Origin: Paenibacillus sp. UNC451MF
GTDB lineage: Bacteria > Bacillota > Bacilli > Paenibacillales > NBRC-103111
Assembly: GCF_000686845.1 (NCBI RefSeq)
Contig: NZ_JMLS01000032.1
Location: forward strand, 1-64,000
DNA: 64,000 bases
Reading direction: 5' to 3'
Shown in pieces: positions 16,064-24,861 of the stretch. The stretch's first letter is position 1, and each line of letters starts with the position of its first letter. Made by a program: the position numbers and the translations under genes. The notes under the pieces are model-generated. The model did no database searches, had not been told where the DNA came from, and saw nothing but the letters and a program-made list of their open reading frames with translations.

Positions 16064-16531
16064 CTATCCCTTCAGTCGCTTGCCTTCCTCCAGCAAGCTG
16101 ATAGCTTTCTGAATGCGGCTAATGCGGGTTTCCGGCTTTTTGGCGGATTCGAGCCAATCGGTATATTCCTTTTGAGCGGAGTAGGAGAGCTGAGCGAAAT
16201 AATGCCCGGCTCGATCATGTTCTTCAAGCGCGGATTGAAGGTCCTGAGGAACGCTGACAGTGCGTGGTTCTGTGTCCTTATCCATTGTCACTTCCACTGT
16301 ATCACCGGCCTGAACGCTGGCTGCTTCGCGGATTGCTTGATTTACCACCATATAGTAGGTTCCGCTGCCGTGAACCATCAACGTACTCCGATAAGAAACT
16401 CCATTAACGGTACCTTTAACTTTAATATGCGCTTTGGAGCCGAAAAGGCTTGCCGCATCAAAGGGGACGTTCAAGTACGTCCATGTACCGGTTCCTTCGG
16501 GGCGGATCAGCTTAGCAGAGAATGCAGGCAT
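16064..16531 (-). CDS. DUF1905 / YdeI-OmpD-associated family protein
   Basis: 155 residues. The first ~95 residues are a DUF1905 beta-rich domain (FSAKLIRPEGTGTWTYLNVPFDA ... VKGTVNGVSYRSTLM). The C-terminal ~55 residues match the YdeI/OmdA 'bacteriocin-protection' helical motif, with HYFAQLSYSAQKEYTDWLESAKKPETRISRIQKAISLLEEGKR. Function is not established; relatives are annotated from the Salmonella OmdA link only. It lies 22 bp downstream of the MFS gene on the same strand and is probably cotranscribed. AAAGGAG precedes the ATG. Confidence 0.8.
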   Translation of the reverse strand: MPAFSAKLIRPEGTGTWTYLNVPFDAASLFGSKAHIKVKGTVNGVSYRSTLMVHGSGTYYMVVNQAIREAASVQAGDTVEVTMDKDTEPRTVSVPQDLQSALEEHDRAGHYFAQLSYSAQKEYTDWLESAKKPETRISRIQKAISLLEEGKRLKG

Positions 16532-16553
16532 AACACCTCGCTCCTTTCTGCTC

Positions 16554-17858
16554 CTATTGTATCATGCGGGAGCGACGAGAAAGAAATCGTGCTTCGATAG
16601 CCCATGCCACGATAAGCAGCAGCATCAGCGCGGCACAGAGGCTGTACAGTCCGCTAAGTCCGAGCGGACCGATCAGGGCGAAGCCAGCTAACGGGCCAAG
16701 CGCGGCGCCGACATCGACGACCGTCGTGTAGGTAGTCATGTAGGCGACACGCGAATCGCCCGTTGCTGCGTCCGCCGCCAGCGCGTCGCTTAGCGTGATG
16801 ATGGCGGTATTGGCCAGCTGGGCGGTCAACAATACCGCAAGCCATGTTGCGAAGGGAAGCGGCAGCGGCAGCAAGGACAACGCTACAGCTGCCAAGCCGA
16901 GGCTGCCGAGGAAGATCGGCAGCCGGCCGCGAGGGCCGTCGGACCATGTTCCGATCCATGGAGAGAGGAACGGGGACCAGGCCCAGCGGACGGCCTGCAC
17001 GATGCCGGCAACCGACGCAGCACCGAGCGCGGCGCCAAACAGCAGCAGCGTCCCCGAGGCTGGCATATGAGCCTCGATCAGCGGGCTCATCGTGCCGGCA
17101 TAGACGCCGTAGAAGACGACAGCCGTCACGATGCCGGAGGCGAGCACAAGCCTGGAGCGGCCACTTGCCGCCAAAGCTGCAATGCGTCGGCGCGCCGACG
17201 ATTTAGTTCCGGCGGCCGAACTGCCGGGACTCGCAGCATTGGCTTTGGCGGCGGAAGCCGGCACATACCGCCATGCGAGCGGGATACCGACCAACATGGC
17301 GGCGGCGAGCAGAAGCGACACGGTGCTTGCTCCGATCGCATCGGCCAGCACGCCGCCGGCTAGCATGCCGATGAGGCTGCCGATGCCAATGATGCCGTTG
17401 TAGCTGCCGAGCAGACGGCCGCGGTTGCTATCATCGGAAGCCTCAAGCACTGTAAGATAGCCGCCGATGCGCAGAAGCGACCAAGCAGCCCCCCACAGCG
17501 CACGCGCGAGGAGTAAAGCAGCGAAGCCGGATAAAGCTCCATAGGCTGCAGTCGTGAGGAAAGCAAGCGACACGGCGATAAGCACGCCGCTGCGCTTGCT
17601 GATCCGTCCGTAGAGCCAACCGACCAGCGGGTTCAGCGGCAGTCGAATGAAGCGGTTGACGGAGAGCAGCACTCCGACCTGCCATAACGCATCCAGACCA
17701 AACTGCTGCCAGTATACCGGCAGCACGATGTAGAGCATGGAGTCGCCTAACAAGCTAATAGCGGTTATCCAAGCAATGATGCGAACCTGGACTCGCCCTT
17801 CTTCGGCGGCGTTAGGGACAGCGGATGGCTGCTTGTAAGCGGATTGAGGGTTTTTCAT
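16554..17858 (-). CDS. MFS transporter
   Basis: About 434 residues and twelve membrane helices. The A-like loop between helices 2 and 3 reads GRISKRSGVL, and the motif LEASDDSNRGRLLGSYNGIIGIGSL is the proton-motif region. Local base composition is G/C-rich, which produces many spurious open frames on the other strand. Start choice is uncertain: an upstream ATG at 17885 has no Shine-Dalgarno sequence, whereas the ATG at 17858 follows AAAGGAGG by 13 nt. It is divergent from an SgrR-type regulator, recalling the enterobacterial sgrR-setA arrangement, so sugar or sugar-phosphate efflux is an attractive guess. The substrate is not shown by sequence. Confidence 0.85.
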   Translation of the reverse strand: MKNPQSAYKQPSAVPNAAEEGRVQVRIIAWITAISLLGDSMLYIVLPVYWQQFGLDALWQVGVLLSVNRFIRLPLNPLVGWLYGRISKRSGVLIAVSLAFLTTAAYGALSGFAALLLARALWGAAWSLLRIGGYLTVLEASDDSNRGRLLGSYNGIIGIGSLIGMLAGGVLADAIGASTVSLLLAAAMLVGIPLAWRYVPASAAKANAASPGSSAAGTKSSARRRIAALAASGRSRLVLASGIVTAVVFYGVYAGTMSPLIEAHMPASGTLLLFGAALGAASVAGIVQAVRWAWSPFLSPWIGTWSDGPRGRLPIFLGSLGLAAVALSLLPLPLPFATWLAVLLTAQLANTAIITLSDALAADAATGDSRVAYMTTYTTVVDVGAALGPLAGFALIGPLGLSGLYSLCAALMLLLIVAWAIEARFLSRRSRMIQ

Positions 17859-17914
17859 ATAAGGCGTGAAGCCTCCTTTAGCCATTTCGAGTCAGTTAGA
17901 TTTATTGTACTTGG

Positions 17915-17966
17915 ATAAAGGGGGTTAAAAAGTGTAATCTCTAACTAGAACGATTTCCCCCTTTAG
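17915..17966. promoter_or_regulatory. Inverted repeat in the MFS/sgrR divergent region
   Basis: TAAAGGGGG (from 17916) and CCCCCTTTA (to 17965) form a 9-bp inverted repeat with a ~32-bp spacer, lying between two divergent start codons. It could be an operator shared by both genes or a long-range hairpin in the sgrR leader. Confidence 0.4.
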
Positions 17967-17999
17967 CAGAGGAGGGGGAAAGGAGGTGAAGATTTCATT

Positions 18000-19976
18000 A
18001 TGCAGCTGATCGAGCATTATGCCAAATTATATCGCGAATGGAAACCGGAGCATCCCCAGGAAGCGGATGTAGCCATCACGGTCCCGTCTATTGCAGCCAG
18101 CTTGCACTGTACGGAGCGCAACGCAAAGCTCATCATTAAAGCGATGTGCAGCATCGGATGGATCAGCTGGCAGCCGGGAAGCGGCCGGGGCCACAGCTCA
18201 AGACTACGTTTTCTAGCGGATATTGATCGGCTGCTTCTGGATCAGGCGGAGAATTTGATTCGTTCGGGAAATATGCAGGAGGCGGTCAAGCTCCTTCAAT
18301 CTCCGCTGCTCACGGAGCAGGGGCAGGAGCGTCTGCGGTACGCGATCAGTCAGGCCTTTGGCTTTCATACGCATAAGGGGGATATGGAGTGCCGTCATCT
18401 GCTGAGATTCCCTTCGTATCGACAGCCTGGCATGCTCGACCCGATCTACACAACGCGTCGGACGGAGCTGCACTTAGTCCGGCAGCTGTTCGATACATTG
18501 GTAGTGTATGACCCGGAAAGAAATGTATTTGCTCCTGGATTAGCACATCATTGGGAAGTGGATGACGAAGCAAGAAGCTGGAGGTTTTATTTGCAGAAGC
18601 AGGTCCGCTTCCACAATGGAGTCCCTTGTACGGCGGAAGACGTGAAAGCCTCTTTGGAGCGTCTCACCCGAAACGGTGCTCATCCATCTCCATATCGTAT
18701 TCTTTATGAAACCATACAAGGTGTGGAGACCTTTCATGAACATTTGCTTGAGATACGCTGCCAGCAGAGCTGTCGTCATCTGCTGTCACTACTTGCTGCT
18801 ACAGCGGCTTCCATCATTCCGAGGCAGCCTGGACCGGATTGGCCGTTCAAGGTGGAGGGGACAGGACCCTTTAAGCTGGTGAAGCGGGATGACAGCGTGC
18901 TGGTACTGGACGCGAATCCTGATCATTTTATGAGAGCCTCTCAATTGGATCGCGTTGAAATGTGGTATTTGCCGGAGATGTATGAGGAACGACAGGGAAC
19001 GCTGCTGACAAAGGAAGCGGAGCTAACAAAGGACGAGAGCTGCCGATGCCGACAGGAGCCGCTTTTGAAGCAGGATGGCAGAACGACTAGACGTCAGCCC
19101 TTGAGGGAGGATGAACAGGAATCGGGAGGCATGAACTTTCGCCATTTCGGAGGTATAGGGCCGGAACGCTCCGAGGGGAATTGGGCGACGGTGGAACGAC
19201 ATGATCTTGGTTGTAAATACATATTACTGCAGCTGGCAAAGCCGGGGCCGCTCCAGCAGCCGGAGCTGCGCGACGCATTGTTTGAGGTGATCCGAAACAA
19301 AGAGGAGGTCGCTGGCTTAGGCGGTAATAGGGGAGAGCTTGCAACCACTTTTGTAAGGAAAGAAGGTATGCCGCAAGTGCCGTCTTCCACTTGGAGGGAT
19401 GCTTCCCCTCATGGGCAAAGTACCCGTTGTGCAGTCGCTTATTCAGAGCGTTCCTGCAAGTTGCAGCTGCTTACTTATGCGGGTGCAGGGAATGAGAGGG
19501 ATGCCGATTGGCTGAAGAGGACTTTGACTGGAATCGGTGTTGCTCTCGAAGTAAGGTTCGTCCCCTATGAGGAGCTCTCTTTGAATTCGGTGCTTGCAGA
19601 GGCGGATTTGATATTGCTGGAGCAGCCGGTCGATGGGGACGCAGAATGGGCGATGTGGGCGATACTCGGGAGTGAGCAGAGCCCGCTGCGGCAATGCTTG
19701 CCCGGAGAGACTCTTCAAAGGCTCGATAGCCGCATGGCTGCGCTAACCAATGAACTCTCAAGCTCCAGACGGCTGCAGCAGCTGCTTCTGCTTGAGGAAG
19801 AGCTGCTGGCCAATCGCTCGATGATCTTGTGGTATCGTTGGCGCCAGGCGGCTTCATTTCCCGCAGAGCTCCAAGGCGTGAAAATTAGCCCTTTTGGCTG
19901 GGTTGACTACAAGGATTTGTGGTTCCGCGACATTAGCGGGGACAGCAACGTTTCAATGCGTCTGTTTCCGACATGA
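18000..19976 (+). CDS. SgrR-type transcriptional regulator with solute-binding domain
   Basis: 658 residues. Residues 1-115 form the SgrR N-terminal winged helix (AASLHCTERNAKLIIKAMCSIGWISWQPGSGRGHSSRL). From ~140 onward is an oligopeptide-binding-protein-like domain (SBP_bac_5): MLDPIYTTRRTELHLVRQLFDTLVVYDPE, LAHHWEVDDEARSWRFYLQKQVRFHNG, then VEGTGPFKLVKRD. It has no signal peptide, so it senses a cytoplasmic ligand. Compared with the second copy at 40886-42682 it carries an extra charged, low-complexity stretch at ~335-400. Divergence from the MFS gene suggests it regulates that transporter. GGAGG lies ~12 nt before the ATG. Confidence 0.85.
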   Translation: MQLIEHYAKLYREWKPEHPQEADVAITVPSIAASLHCTERNAKLIIKAMCSIGWISWQPGSGRGHSSRLRFLADIDRLLLDQAENLIRSGNMQEAVKLLQSPLLTEQGQERLRYAISQAFGFHTHKGDMECRHLLRFPSYRQPGMLDPIYTTRRTELHLVRQLFDTLVVYDPERNVFAPGLAHHWEVDDEARSWRFYLQKQVRFHNGVPCTAEDVKASLERLTRNGAHPSPYRILYETIQGVETFHEHLLEIRCQQSCRHLLSLLAATAASIIPRQPGPDWPFKVEGTGPFKLVKRDDSVLVLDANPDHFMRASQLDRVEMWYLPEMYEERQGTLLTKEAELTKDESCRCRQEPLLKQDGRTTRRQPLREDEQESGGMNFRHFGGIGPERSEGNWATVERHDLGCKYILLQLAKPGPLQQPELRDALFEVIRNKEEVAGLGGNRGELATTFVRKEGMPQVPSSTWRDASPHGQSTRCAVAYSERSCKLQLLTYAGAGNERDADWLKRTLTGIGVALEVRFVPYEELSLNSVLAEADLILLEQPVDGDAEWAMWAILGSEQSPLRQCLPGETLQRLDSRMAALTNELSSSRRLQQLLLLEEELLANRSMILWYRWRQAASFPAELQGVKISPFGWVDYKDLWFRDISGDSNVSMRLFPT

Positions 19977-19991
19977 ACGATTCCGGCTGAG

Positions 19992-20861
19992 CTACAGCTT
20001 TGTCACCGGCAGCTTGCGCGCGATGGCACGACGCATAATCGTTTGATGCAGCGATTCCGGTGTAATGCTCGGGTTGCCTGCATTGATGCGGGGAATTTGC
20101 ATCCGATCGTCATGACGGACGGCCATTCGGCTCACTACTGTAAAGGCATATTCAATGCCGGATTGCCGAATCAATTCAGAGGCTTCCTGATGGTACATCC
20201 CGTAGGGATACGCGTATGCATCCACTTTCTCAGAGTGAAGCCCGTGCAGATTGCTAATGCAAAAATTCGTATCCTTAAGTACCCGTTGTCGGTATTCCTC
20301 GGGCGATTCGGGATTACCATTAATGTGCAGCAGACTAGTCAGCAGCGGGTTCCCGTTGATTTTGGCATGCATGTCGTGGGAGTGGCATTGAAAATCAATT
20401 CCATCCGTCTCAACCGCCATTTGCCGAATTTCCTCGTTGGACATAGACGGCAGGGGGGAAGTCTTCGGATCGTGCAAATCCTTGGTAACGACGAAATTTA
20501 CAGCAGGTATGCCCATTTCCTTCAGAACGGGATAACCATGCGTGTAGAAGCTTTCATACCCATCGTCGAAAGTAATGAGCACGGCCTTCTTCGGCACGGA
20601 CGCCCCGTCGATGAATTGCTTAAACTGTTCCAATGTAATGAACTCATAGCCTTTTTGGCGCAAAAAGGACAGCTGCTCACGGAACAGCTGCGGTGTGATC
20701 GTTACATTGCTTTGTTCATCATGACTGAGATGATGGTAAGCTAGAACGGCAACCTGATCCTTGTAGGTGTAGGAGCCCCACTTGTGGACGCTGAAGAGGA
20801 GCAGGAATGAAGCAAAAATCATTGCTATTCCTATTTTCAATACTAATGATAGTGAACGCAT
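19992..20861 (-). CDS. Membrane-anchored polysaccharide deacetylase (NodB domain)
   Basis: 289 residues from the ATG at 20861. Residues ~5-24 (LSLVLKIGIAMIFASFLLLFS) are an uncleaved signal/anchor. The NodB domain follows: YHHLSHDE, AVLITFDDGYESFYTH with the catalytic Asp and metal-binding Asp, then FQCHSHDMHA with two metal His (the HxxxH-like motif), and AYAYPYGMYHQEA. It should remove N- or O-acetyl groups from a cell-wall or exopolysaccharide. The frame is open further upstream, but that would overlap the previous gene; the chosen start lies 37 bp after that gene's stop and has GGAGGG 14 nt upstream. The two genes probably form an operon. Confidence 0.85.
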   Translation of the reverse strand: MRSLSLVLKIGIAMIFASFLLLFSVHKWGSYTYKDQVAVLAYHHLSHDEQSNVTITPQLFREQLSFLRQKGYEFITLEQFKQFIDGASVPKKAVLITFDDGYESFYTHGYPVLKEMGIPAVNFVVTKDLHDPKTSPLPSMSNEEIRQMAVETDGIDFQCHSHDMHAKINGNPLLTSLLHINGNPESPEEYRQRVLKDTNFCISNLHGLHSEKVDAYAYPYGMYHQEASELIRQSGIEYAFTVVSRMAVRHDDRMQIPRINAGNPSITPESLHQTIMRRAIARKLPVTKL

Positions 20862-20898
20862 AACAGCCTGTAAGACCCTCCATCTAACCTTAACGTGA

Positions 20899-21414
20899 TT
20901 AACGTTTAGGCACATCATCCTCATTCCATACGTCGGAAGGGGCATCTTGGTTTCCTTTGGATGAAGAATTGCTCGTTTTTCCATTGAATAAGGTTTCGGC
21001 CAACGCTTTCAGCTTCTCCATAACCTTGCCGTATCCGAAGCCGACCAGGAAGGCAATGCTGATCTTGGCCATCATCGAATCTCCGGTTTGCAGCAGCAGA
21101 ACACCGCTTTGAAACAAAATGATCGTCATGACGGCAGCGCCTGCGCATTTAATCGGCCGCAGTAAATACCAGAACAGCCAACGCTCGGACATTCGATTAT
21201 AAAATTCATGAAATAGACGAAGCGCATATAAGCTTCCACCGATAGCTCCGGCCAAAGCGTAGTAAGCATACTCCTCGACAAGCTTCCAATCGATGCCAAG
21301 CATATGATCTAAAAGCCCGCTTTGAAGCGCAGCCATCATCCAGAAGCTGCCCACAAACCATAGGGTTAAATAAATAACGATTCCGAGCTTGTACAGCAAT
21401 TCCTTCTTGGGCAT
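20899..21414 (-). CDS. Uncharacterised integral membrane protein
   Basis: About 171 residues from ATG 21414. Four hydrophobic segments are visible (LGIVIYLTLWFVGSFWMMAAL, YYALAGAIGGSLYAL, CAGAAVMTIILFQSGVLLL, ISIAFLVGFGYG). A cytoplasmic-looking charged tail follows (KVMEKLKALAETL ... NEDDVPKR). No family is recognised. The frame continues upstream to 21480 through a Ser/Pro repeat without a convincing start, and the ribosome binding site before 21414 is weak, so the N-terminus is uncertain. It is followed after 37 bp by the polysaccharide deacetylase, which suggests a joint envelope role. Confidence 0.6.
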   Translation of the reverse strand: MPKKELLYKLGIVIYLTLWFVGSFWMMAALQSGLLDHMLGIDWKLVEEYAYYALAGAIGGSLYALRLFHEFYNRMSERWLFWYLLRPIKCAGAAVMTIILFQSGVLLLQTGDSMMAKISIAFLVGFGYGKVMEKLKALAETLFNGKTSNSSSKGNQDAPSDVWNEDDVPKR

Positions 21415-21512
21415 TCTTCTCACCACCGCTTCTTGGACTTGCTTTATTATATGAGTGGGAGAAGGGGAAGGTGAGGGCAAGCATACAGCTTGGACATGGG
21501 ATATTCGACTCC

Positions 21513-21550
21513 AAAAAAAGAAGACAGAGCCACGTCAGCTCTATCTTCTC
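21513..21550 (-). terminator. Intrinsic terminator after tdk
   Basis: Read leftward, AGAAGATAGAGCT pairs with (A)GCTCTGTCTTCT around GACGTG and ends in seven T. Confidence 0.85.
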
Positions 21551-21562
21551 AAGATTACATGC

Positions 21563-22138
21563 TTATCCTTGTTGGGCTTTGCGTTTGGACGAATAGCATT
21601 TGCGGCATACCGGCAAATAGCTTTCGTTGCCGCCGATTTGGATCTGTTCTCCTGTAAATACAGGGCGGCCGTCTTCGCATCGCATGTTCATGATAGCTTT
21701 TTTATCACAGTACCAGCAGATGGTTTTAATTTCTTCAATCTTGTCTGCTAAAGCAAGCAGATGGTAGCTGCCTTCGAACAGTTGACCCATAAAATCGGCC
21801 CTTAAGCCGTAAGCGATAACGGGAATGTTCAAGCTGTCCACGATTTCCGTAAGCTGCATAATTTGGTCTTTATTCAAAAACTGCGCTTCATCGATGATGA
21901 TGCAATTTGGCTTTTCTGCTGCTGCCAGGCTTATCATATCCATTTGTTCATCAATAATGATAGCTTTTTTTTGCATCCCGATCCTTGAAGTTACCGTACC
22001 TACTCCATAACGGTTGTCGACAGCAGGGGTGAATAAAAGAACTTTTTTTCCTTGCTCCTCGTAGTTGTGGGCGGTTCGTAGTACCTCAATCGATTTGCCG
22101 CTGTTCATGGTGCCGTATCGAAAATATAATTTGGCCAC
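21563..22138 (-). CDS. tdk: Thymidine kinase
   Basis: 191 residues, the normal length of type II (TK1-like) thymidine kinase, which salvages thymidine to dTMP with ATP. The P-loop is GTMNSGKS (res 9-16). The Walker B/catalytic segment IIIDEAQFL carries the general-base Glu. GLRADFMGQLFEGS is the family signature. The structural zinc site is ICWYCDKKA ... CRKCYSSKRK (two CxxC pairs). The start is a GTG at 22138, with AGAGGA about 13 nt upstream. A terminator follows the stop directly, so it is monocistronic. Confidence 0.95.
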   Translation of the reverse strand: MAKLYFRYGTMNSGKSIEVLRTAHNYEEQGKKVLLFTPAVDNRYGVGTVTSRIGMQKKAIIIDEQMDMISLAAAEKPNCIIIDEAQFLNKDQIMQLTEIVDSLNIPVIAYGLRADFMGQLFEGSYHLLALADKIEEIKTICWYCDKKAIMNMRCEDGRPVFTGEQIQIGGNESYLPVCRKCYSSKRKAQQG

Positions 22139-22226
22139 GTTGGTAGACAGTCCTCTCGGGTGAAATATGTCATTTTATCATAGCATAGGTTGATTATGAT
22201 GAGTATAGGTCTTGTGCGGAATGGCT

Positions 22227-22282
22227 CGTATTACCATAGATGGGGGTTGGAGCACTGCGTATTACCCTATAAATGGGTTGGA
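22227..22282. repeat. Two 25-bp imperfect direct repeats upstream of the SLH gene
   Basis: CGTATTACCATAGATGGGGG-TTGGA (22227-22251) and CGTATTACCCTATAAATGGG-TTGGA (22258-22282) lie 31 bp apart start to start, about three helical turns, and 30 bp upstream of the -35 box. The position suits an activator or repressor binding as two units on one face of the DNA. No regulator is identified. Confidence 0.5.
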
Positions 22283-22311
22283 TGTAAAATTCAAATTCAT
22301 AAGCTTTTATT

Positions 22312-22340
22312 TTGAAAAACTATAAACTTTTATGTACATT
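22312..22340 (+). promoter_or_regulatory. Sigma-A-type promoter of the SLH gene
   Basis: TTGAAA, 17-bp spacer, TACATT. It predicts a ~95-nt leader before the GTG start at 22442. Confidence 0.55.
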
Positions 22341-22441
22341 CTGTCGAATAACTAAAAGGGAATTATCCAATGAAAGGAAAAATGGATATTTAAAAACCCG
22401 GGATTAGAAAAAGCCAAAGACAATTGGGGGAAAAACGTACT

Positions 22442-24676
22442 GTGATTTACAGATCAAACCGCAAATTAACTGCATTCATTTTATCTCTATGCTTATTCAT
22501 CTCCTCCTTTGGGGTCGCCTTCGGCGCTGATAATGCATCCGATGTAAAGGGGCATTGGGCGGAAAAGCAAATGACACACTGGATATCCAAAAATTGGATT
22601 CAAGGCTATGAAGACGGATCGTTCAAGCCGGAAAACTCTATCACTAGAGCCGAGTTCATGGCATTGGTGAACCGTTCCTTCGATGTAAAGACGACAGCCG
22701 GTGCAAACTTCAAAGATTTGAAGTCGACGGATTGGAGCTATAACGATGTGATGAAGGCTGTAGGTGCCGGATACATTGAAGGCTATGAGGATCAAACGAT
22801 CCGCCCGGCGAACAAAATAAACCGTGAAGAAGCCGTTGTGATGATCTCCCGTCTGCTTAAGCTGGATTCTTCGGTGAATGCATCCACAGGCTTCAAGGAT
22901 GAGGGCCAAATCTCGGCATGGAGCCGAGGAGCGGTTAATGCAGCCGTTGCCAAACATTTTGTGGATGGTTACTCAGACAAATCGTTTCAACCGAAAAAGG
23001 AAATTACTCGTGCTGAAGCTGTAGTCATGCTGGATCGGGCACTGCCAGCCCAGGATAATAAAGTGGTATACAGCCAAGAAGGGACCTATGGCCCTACATC
23101 CGGTTCAGCGACCCAAGCAGGCGATGTCGTTATCGATGGGCCTGGAATCAAGCTGCAAAACACGCTGATTGAAGGCGACCTGTTATTGGCAAGCAGCATC
23201 CAGGAAGGCGACGTTTATTTATCGAACATTACCGTTAAAGGCACGACGACCATTAACGGGGGTGGCTCCAACTCGGTTCATATCACGAATTCGGTTTTGA
23301 ACAGAGTATTAATAGACAAGAAGGATGGAACCATACGCGTCGTTCTTGAAGGAACTACGAACGTGCAAGAGGCAACCGTTCAGACCCAAACCATCTTGGA
23401 GACAGCTTCGGGCACCGTGGTCAATAACCTAACGGCCAATGAGGTTATTGAAGTAAAAGGTCAAGGAACCTTGAATAGTGTAACACTGAACGCTGCGGCT
23501 AAAGGCTCGACTTTTGAGAAGCAGCCTGGGAAGCTGGATGGTGCAGGAGCTTCCGCATCGTCCGTGACAGGTAGTACAGGGGGAGGATCCTCCCGAGGCA
23601 GCATTTATTCTCAAATGGGAACAGTGAGCGGATATGTATACGACTATAAACTCAGTAAAGACAATGCAGTTAACAAAGGAATTGCGGGCGTTACCGTATC
23701 CGTATACAGCGGAGCCTCTGCTGCAGGAACTGTCATTGCATCTGTTTCAACGGATAGCGATGGCAAATTTAACGTGAGCCTTGTTCCTGGAACTTACAGC
23801 CTGGCTTATAAAGAAAACGGTTATTTACCTGCTAGCAGAACCGTTACGGTAACTGCGGGTCAATTGGTTCAAGCTGATACGGTGGAGCTGGCTCATAATA
23901 CCCTGTTTGTAAGAGCAAGAGATATCACAAGCGGCAGTCAGCAGCGTGTATTTGGAGCCATCGTAACCGTAACGGTGAATAACCAGACCTTTATTGAAGA
24001 AAGCAATGTAGACGGAGCCATGTTATTCGATTTACCTGAGGGAACCGGAGTAGCTAGCGTCACAGCAGAAGGGTATGAAGATGCTGTCTCTGCACCGTTC
24101 GAAATCAAATCTGGCGAAAACACAACCATAACGGTGTTTATGATCCCGAAGGCTACCACGATCAGCGGTGTTGTCTATGATTATGAAACAGGTGTGAAGC
24201 AATCGGGAGTAACTGTAGCTGTATATCAAATGACAAGCAGCAGCGAGAAGCTTGTCAATACGTTCTTTACCGACGACAATGGAAGCTACACGGCAAACCT
24301 TAAGCCTTGGATGCATTACAGACTGCAATTCACGAAGTCGGGCTACGCAATAGGTGATACGCCTATCTATGTGAACATTCGTCCTGCAGCCTATACGTAT
24401 GACAGAGCTATGGCCAACACGGTTATTTATGGCAATGTAACCAACTCAAGTTCTTCTTCTTTAGCTGGAGTCCGAGTCACTGCTGTTGGACAAGCCACTT
24501 ACTCGACGGTAACCGATTTGTACGGCAATTATACGTTTTTTAATTTACCGGCGGGCAGCTACGTGCTGGCGGCTTCCAAAGAGGGATACGACAGTATCAC
24601 TACGTCGGCATATGATCTGAAAGTCGAAGGAACAGTGAGACCAACGATCCGTTTAACAGAAATCCCAGCCAACTAA
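22442..24676 (+). CDS. SLH-domain surface protein with carboxypeptidase-regulatory-like repeats
   Basis: 744 residues. A signal peptide ends near FGVAFGADN. Three S-layer homology domains follow (HWAEKQMTHWISKNWIQGYEDGSFKPENSITRAEF, then GYEDQTIRPANKINREE and GYSDKSFQPKKEITRAE), which bind pyruvylated secondary cell-wall polymer. A Thr/Val-rich region (~205-370) looks like a short beta-helix. A Gly/Ser linker leads to about four immunoglobulin-like carboxypeptidase-regulatory domains (SGYVYDY..., NTLFVRARD..., SGVVYDYETG..., IYGNVTNSS...DLYGNYTFFNLPAGSY). It should be displayed on the cell wall. The GTG at 22442 with GGGGGA upstream is favoured over a TTG six codons earlier. Confidence 0.85.
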   Translation: MIYRSNRKLTAFILSLCLFISSFGVAFGADNASDVKGHWAEKQMTHWISKNWIQGYEDGSFKPENSITRAEFMALVNRSFDVKTTAGANFKDLKSTDWSYNDVMKAVGAGYIEGYEDQTIRPANKINREEAVVMISRLLKLDSSVNASTGFKDEGQISAWSRGAVNAAVAKHFVDGYSDKSFQPKKEITRAEAVVMLDRALPAQDNKVVYSQEGTYGPTSGSATQAGDVVIDGPGIKLQNTLIEGDLLLASSIQEGDVYLSNITVKGTTTINGGGSNSVHITNSVLNRVLIDKKDGTIRVVLEGTTNVQEATVQTQTILETASGTVVNNLTANEVIEVKGQGTLNSVTLNAAAKGSTFEKQPGKLDGAGASASSVTGSTGGGSSRGSIYSQMGTVSGYVYDYKLSKDNAVNKGIAGVTVSVYSGASAAGTVIASVSTDSDGKFNVSLVPGTYSLAYKENGYLPASRTVTVTAGQLVQADTVELAHNTLFVRARDITSGSQQRVFGAIVTVTVNNQTFIEESNVDGAMLFDLPEGTGVASVTAEGYEDAVSAPFEIKSGENTTITVFMIPKATTISGVVYDYETGVKQSGVTVAVYQMTSSSEKLVNTFFTDDNGSYTANLKPWMHYRLQFTKSGYAIGDTPIYVNIRPAAYTYDRAMANTVIYGNVTNSSSSSLAGVRVTAVGQATYSTVTDLYGNYTFFNLPAGSYVLAASKEGYDSITTSAYDLKVEGTVRPTIRLTEIPAN

Positions 24677-24717
24677 ATAGTCATCATTTCAACTGCTGTT
24701 TACAGCGGTGTGAACGA

Positions 24718-24744
24718 GGGAGCCTGAAAAGGTTCCCTTTTTTT
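24718..24744 (+). terminator. Intrinsic terminator after the SLH gene
   Basis: GGGAGCC pairs with GGTTCCC, 6-nt loop, then seven T. Confidence 0.75.
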
Positions 24745-24861
24745 GTTGTTTGTTTATTTGTAAAGCCTGTTTGCCCACTTCCATCTTTTTCATAACTGAT
24801 ATATTCTGATTTTAGAAATGCTTCATTTCAGGTGGAGCCTAAAATGTCAGGAGGATAAGGG

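Noticed and set aside
16654-17685. Several open frames opposite and out of phase with the MFS gene
   Set aside because: They are a by-product of G/C-rich third positions in the transporter gene; no ribosome binding sites or recognisable domains.
20043-20744. 233-codon frame opposite the polysaccharide deacetylase gene
   Set aside because: Antisense to a gene with intact catalytic motifs; no ribosome binding site and no recognisable family.
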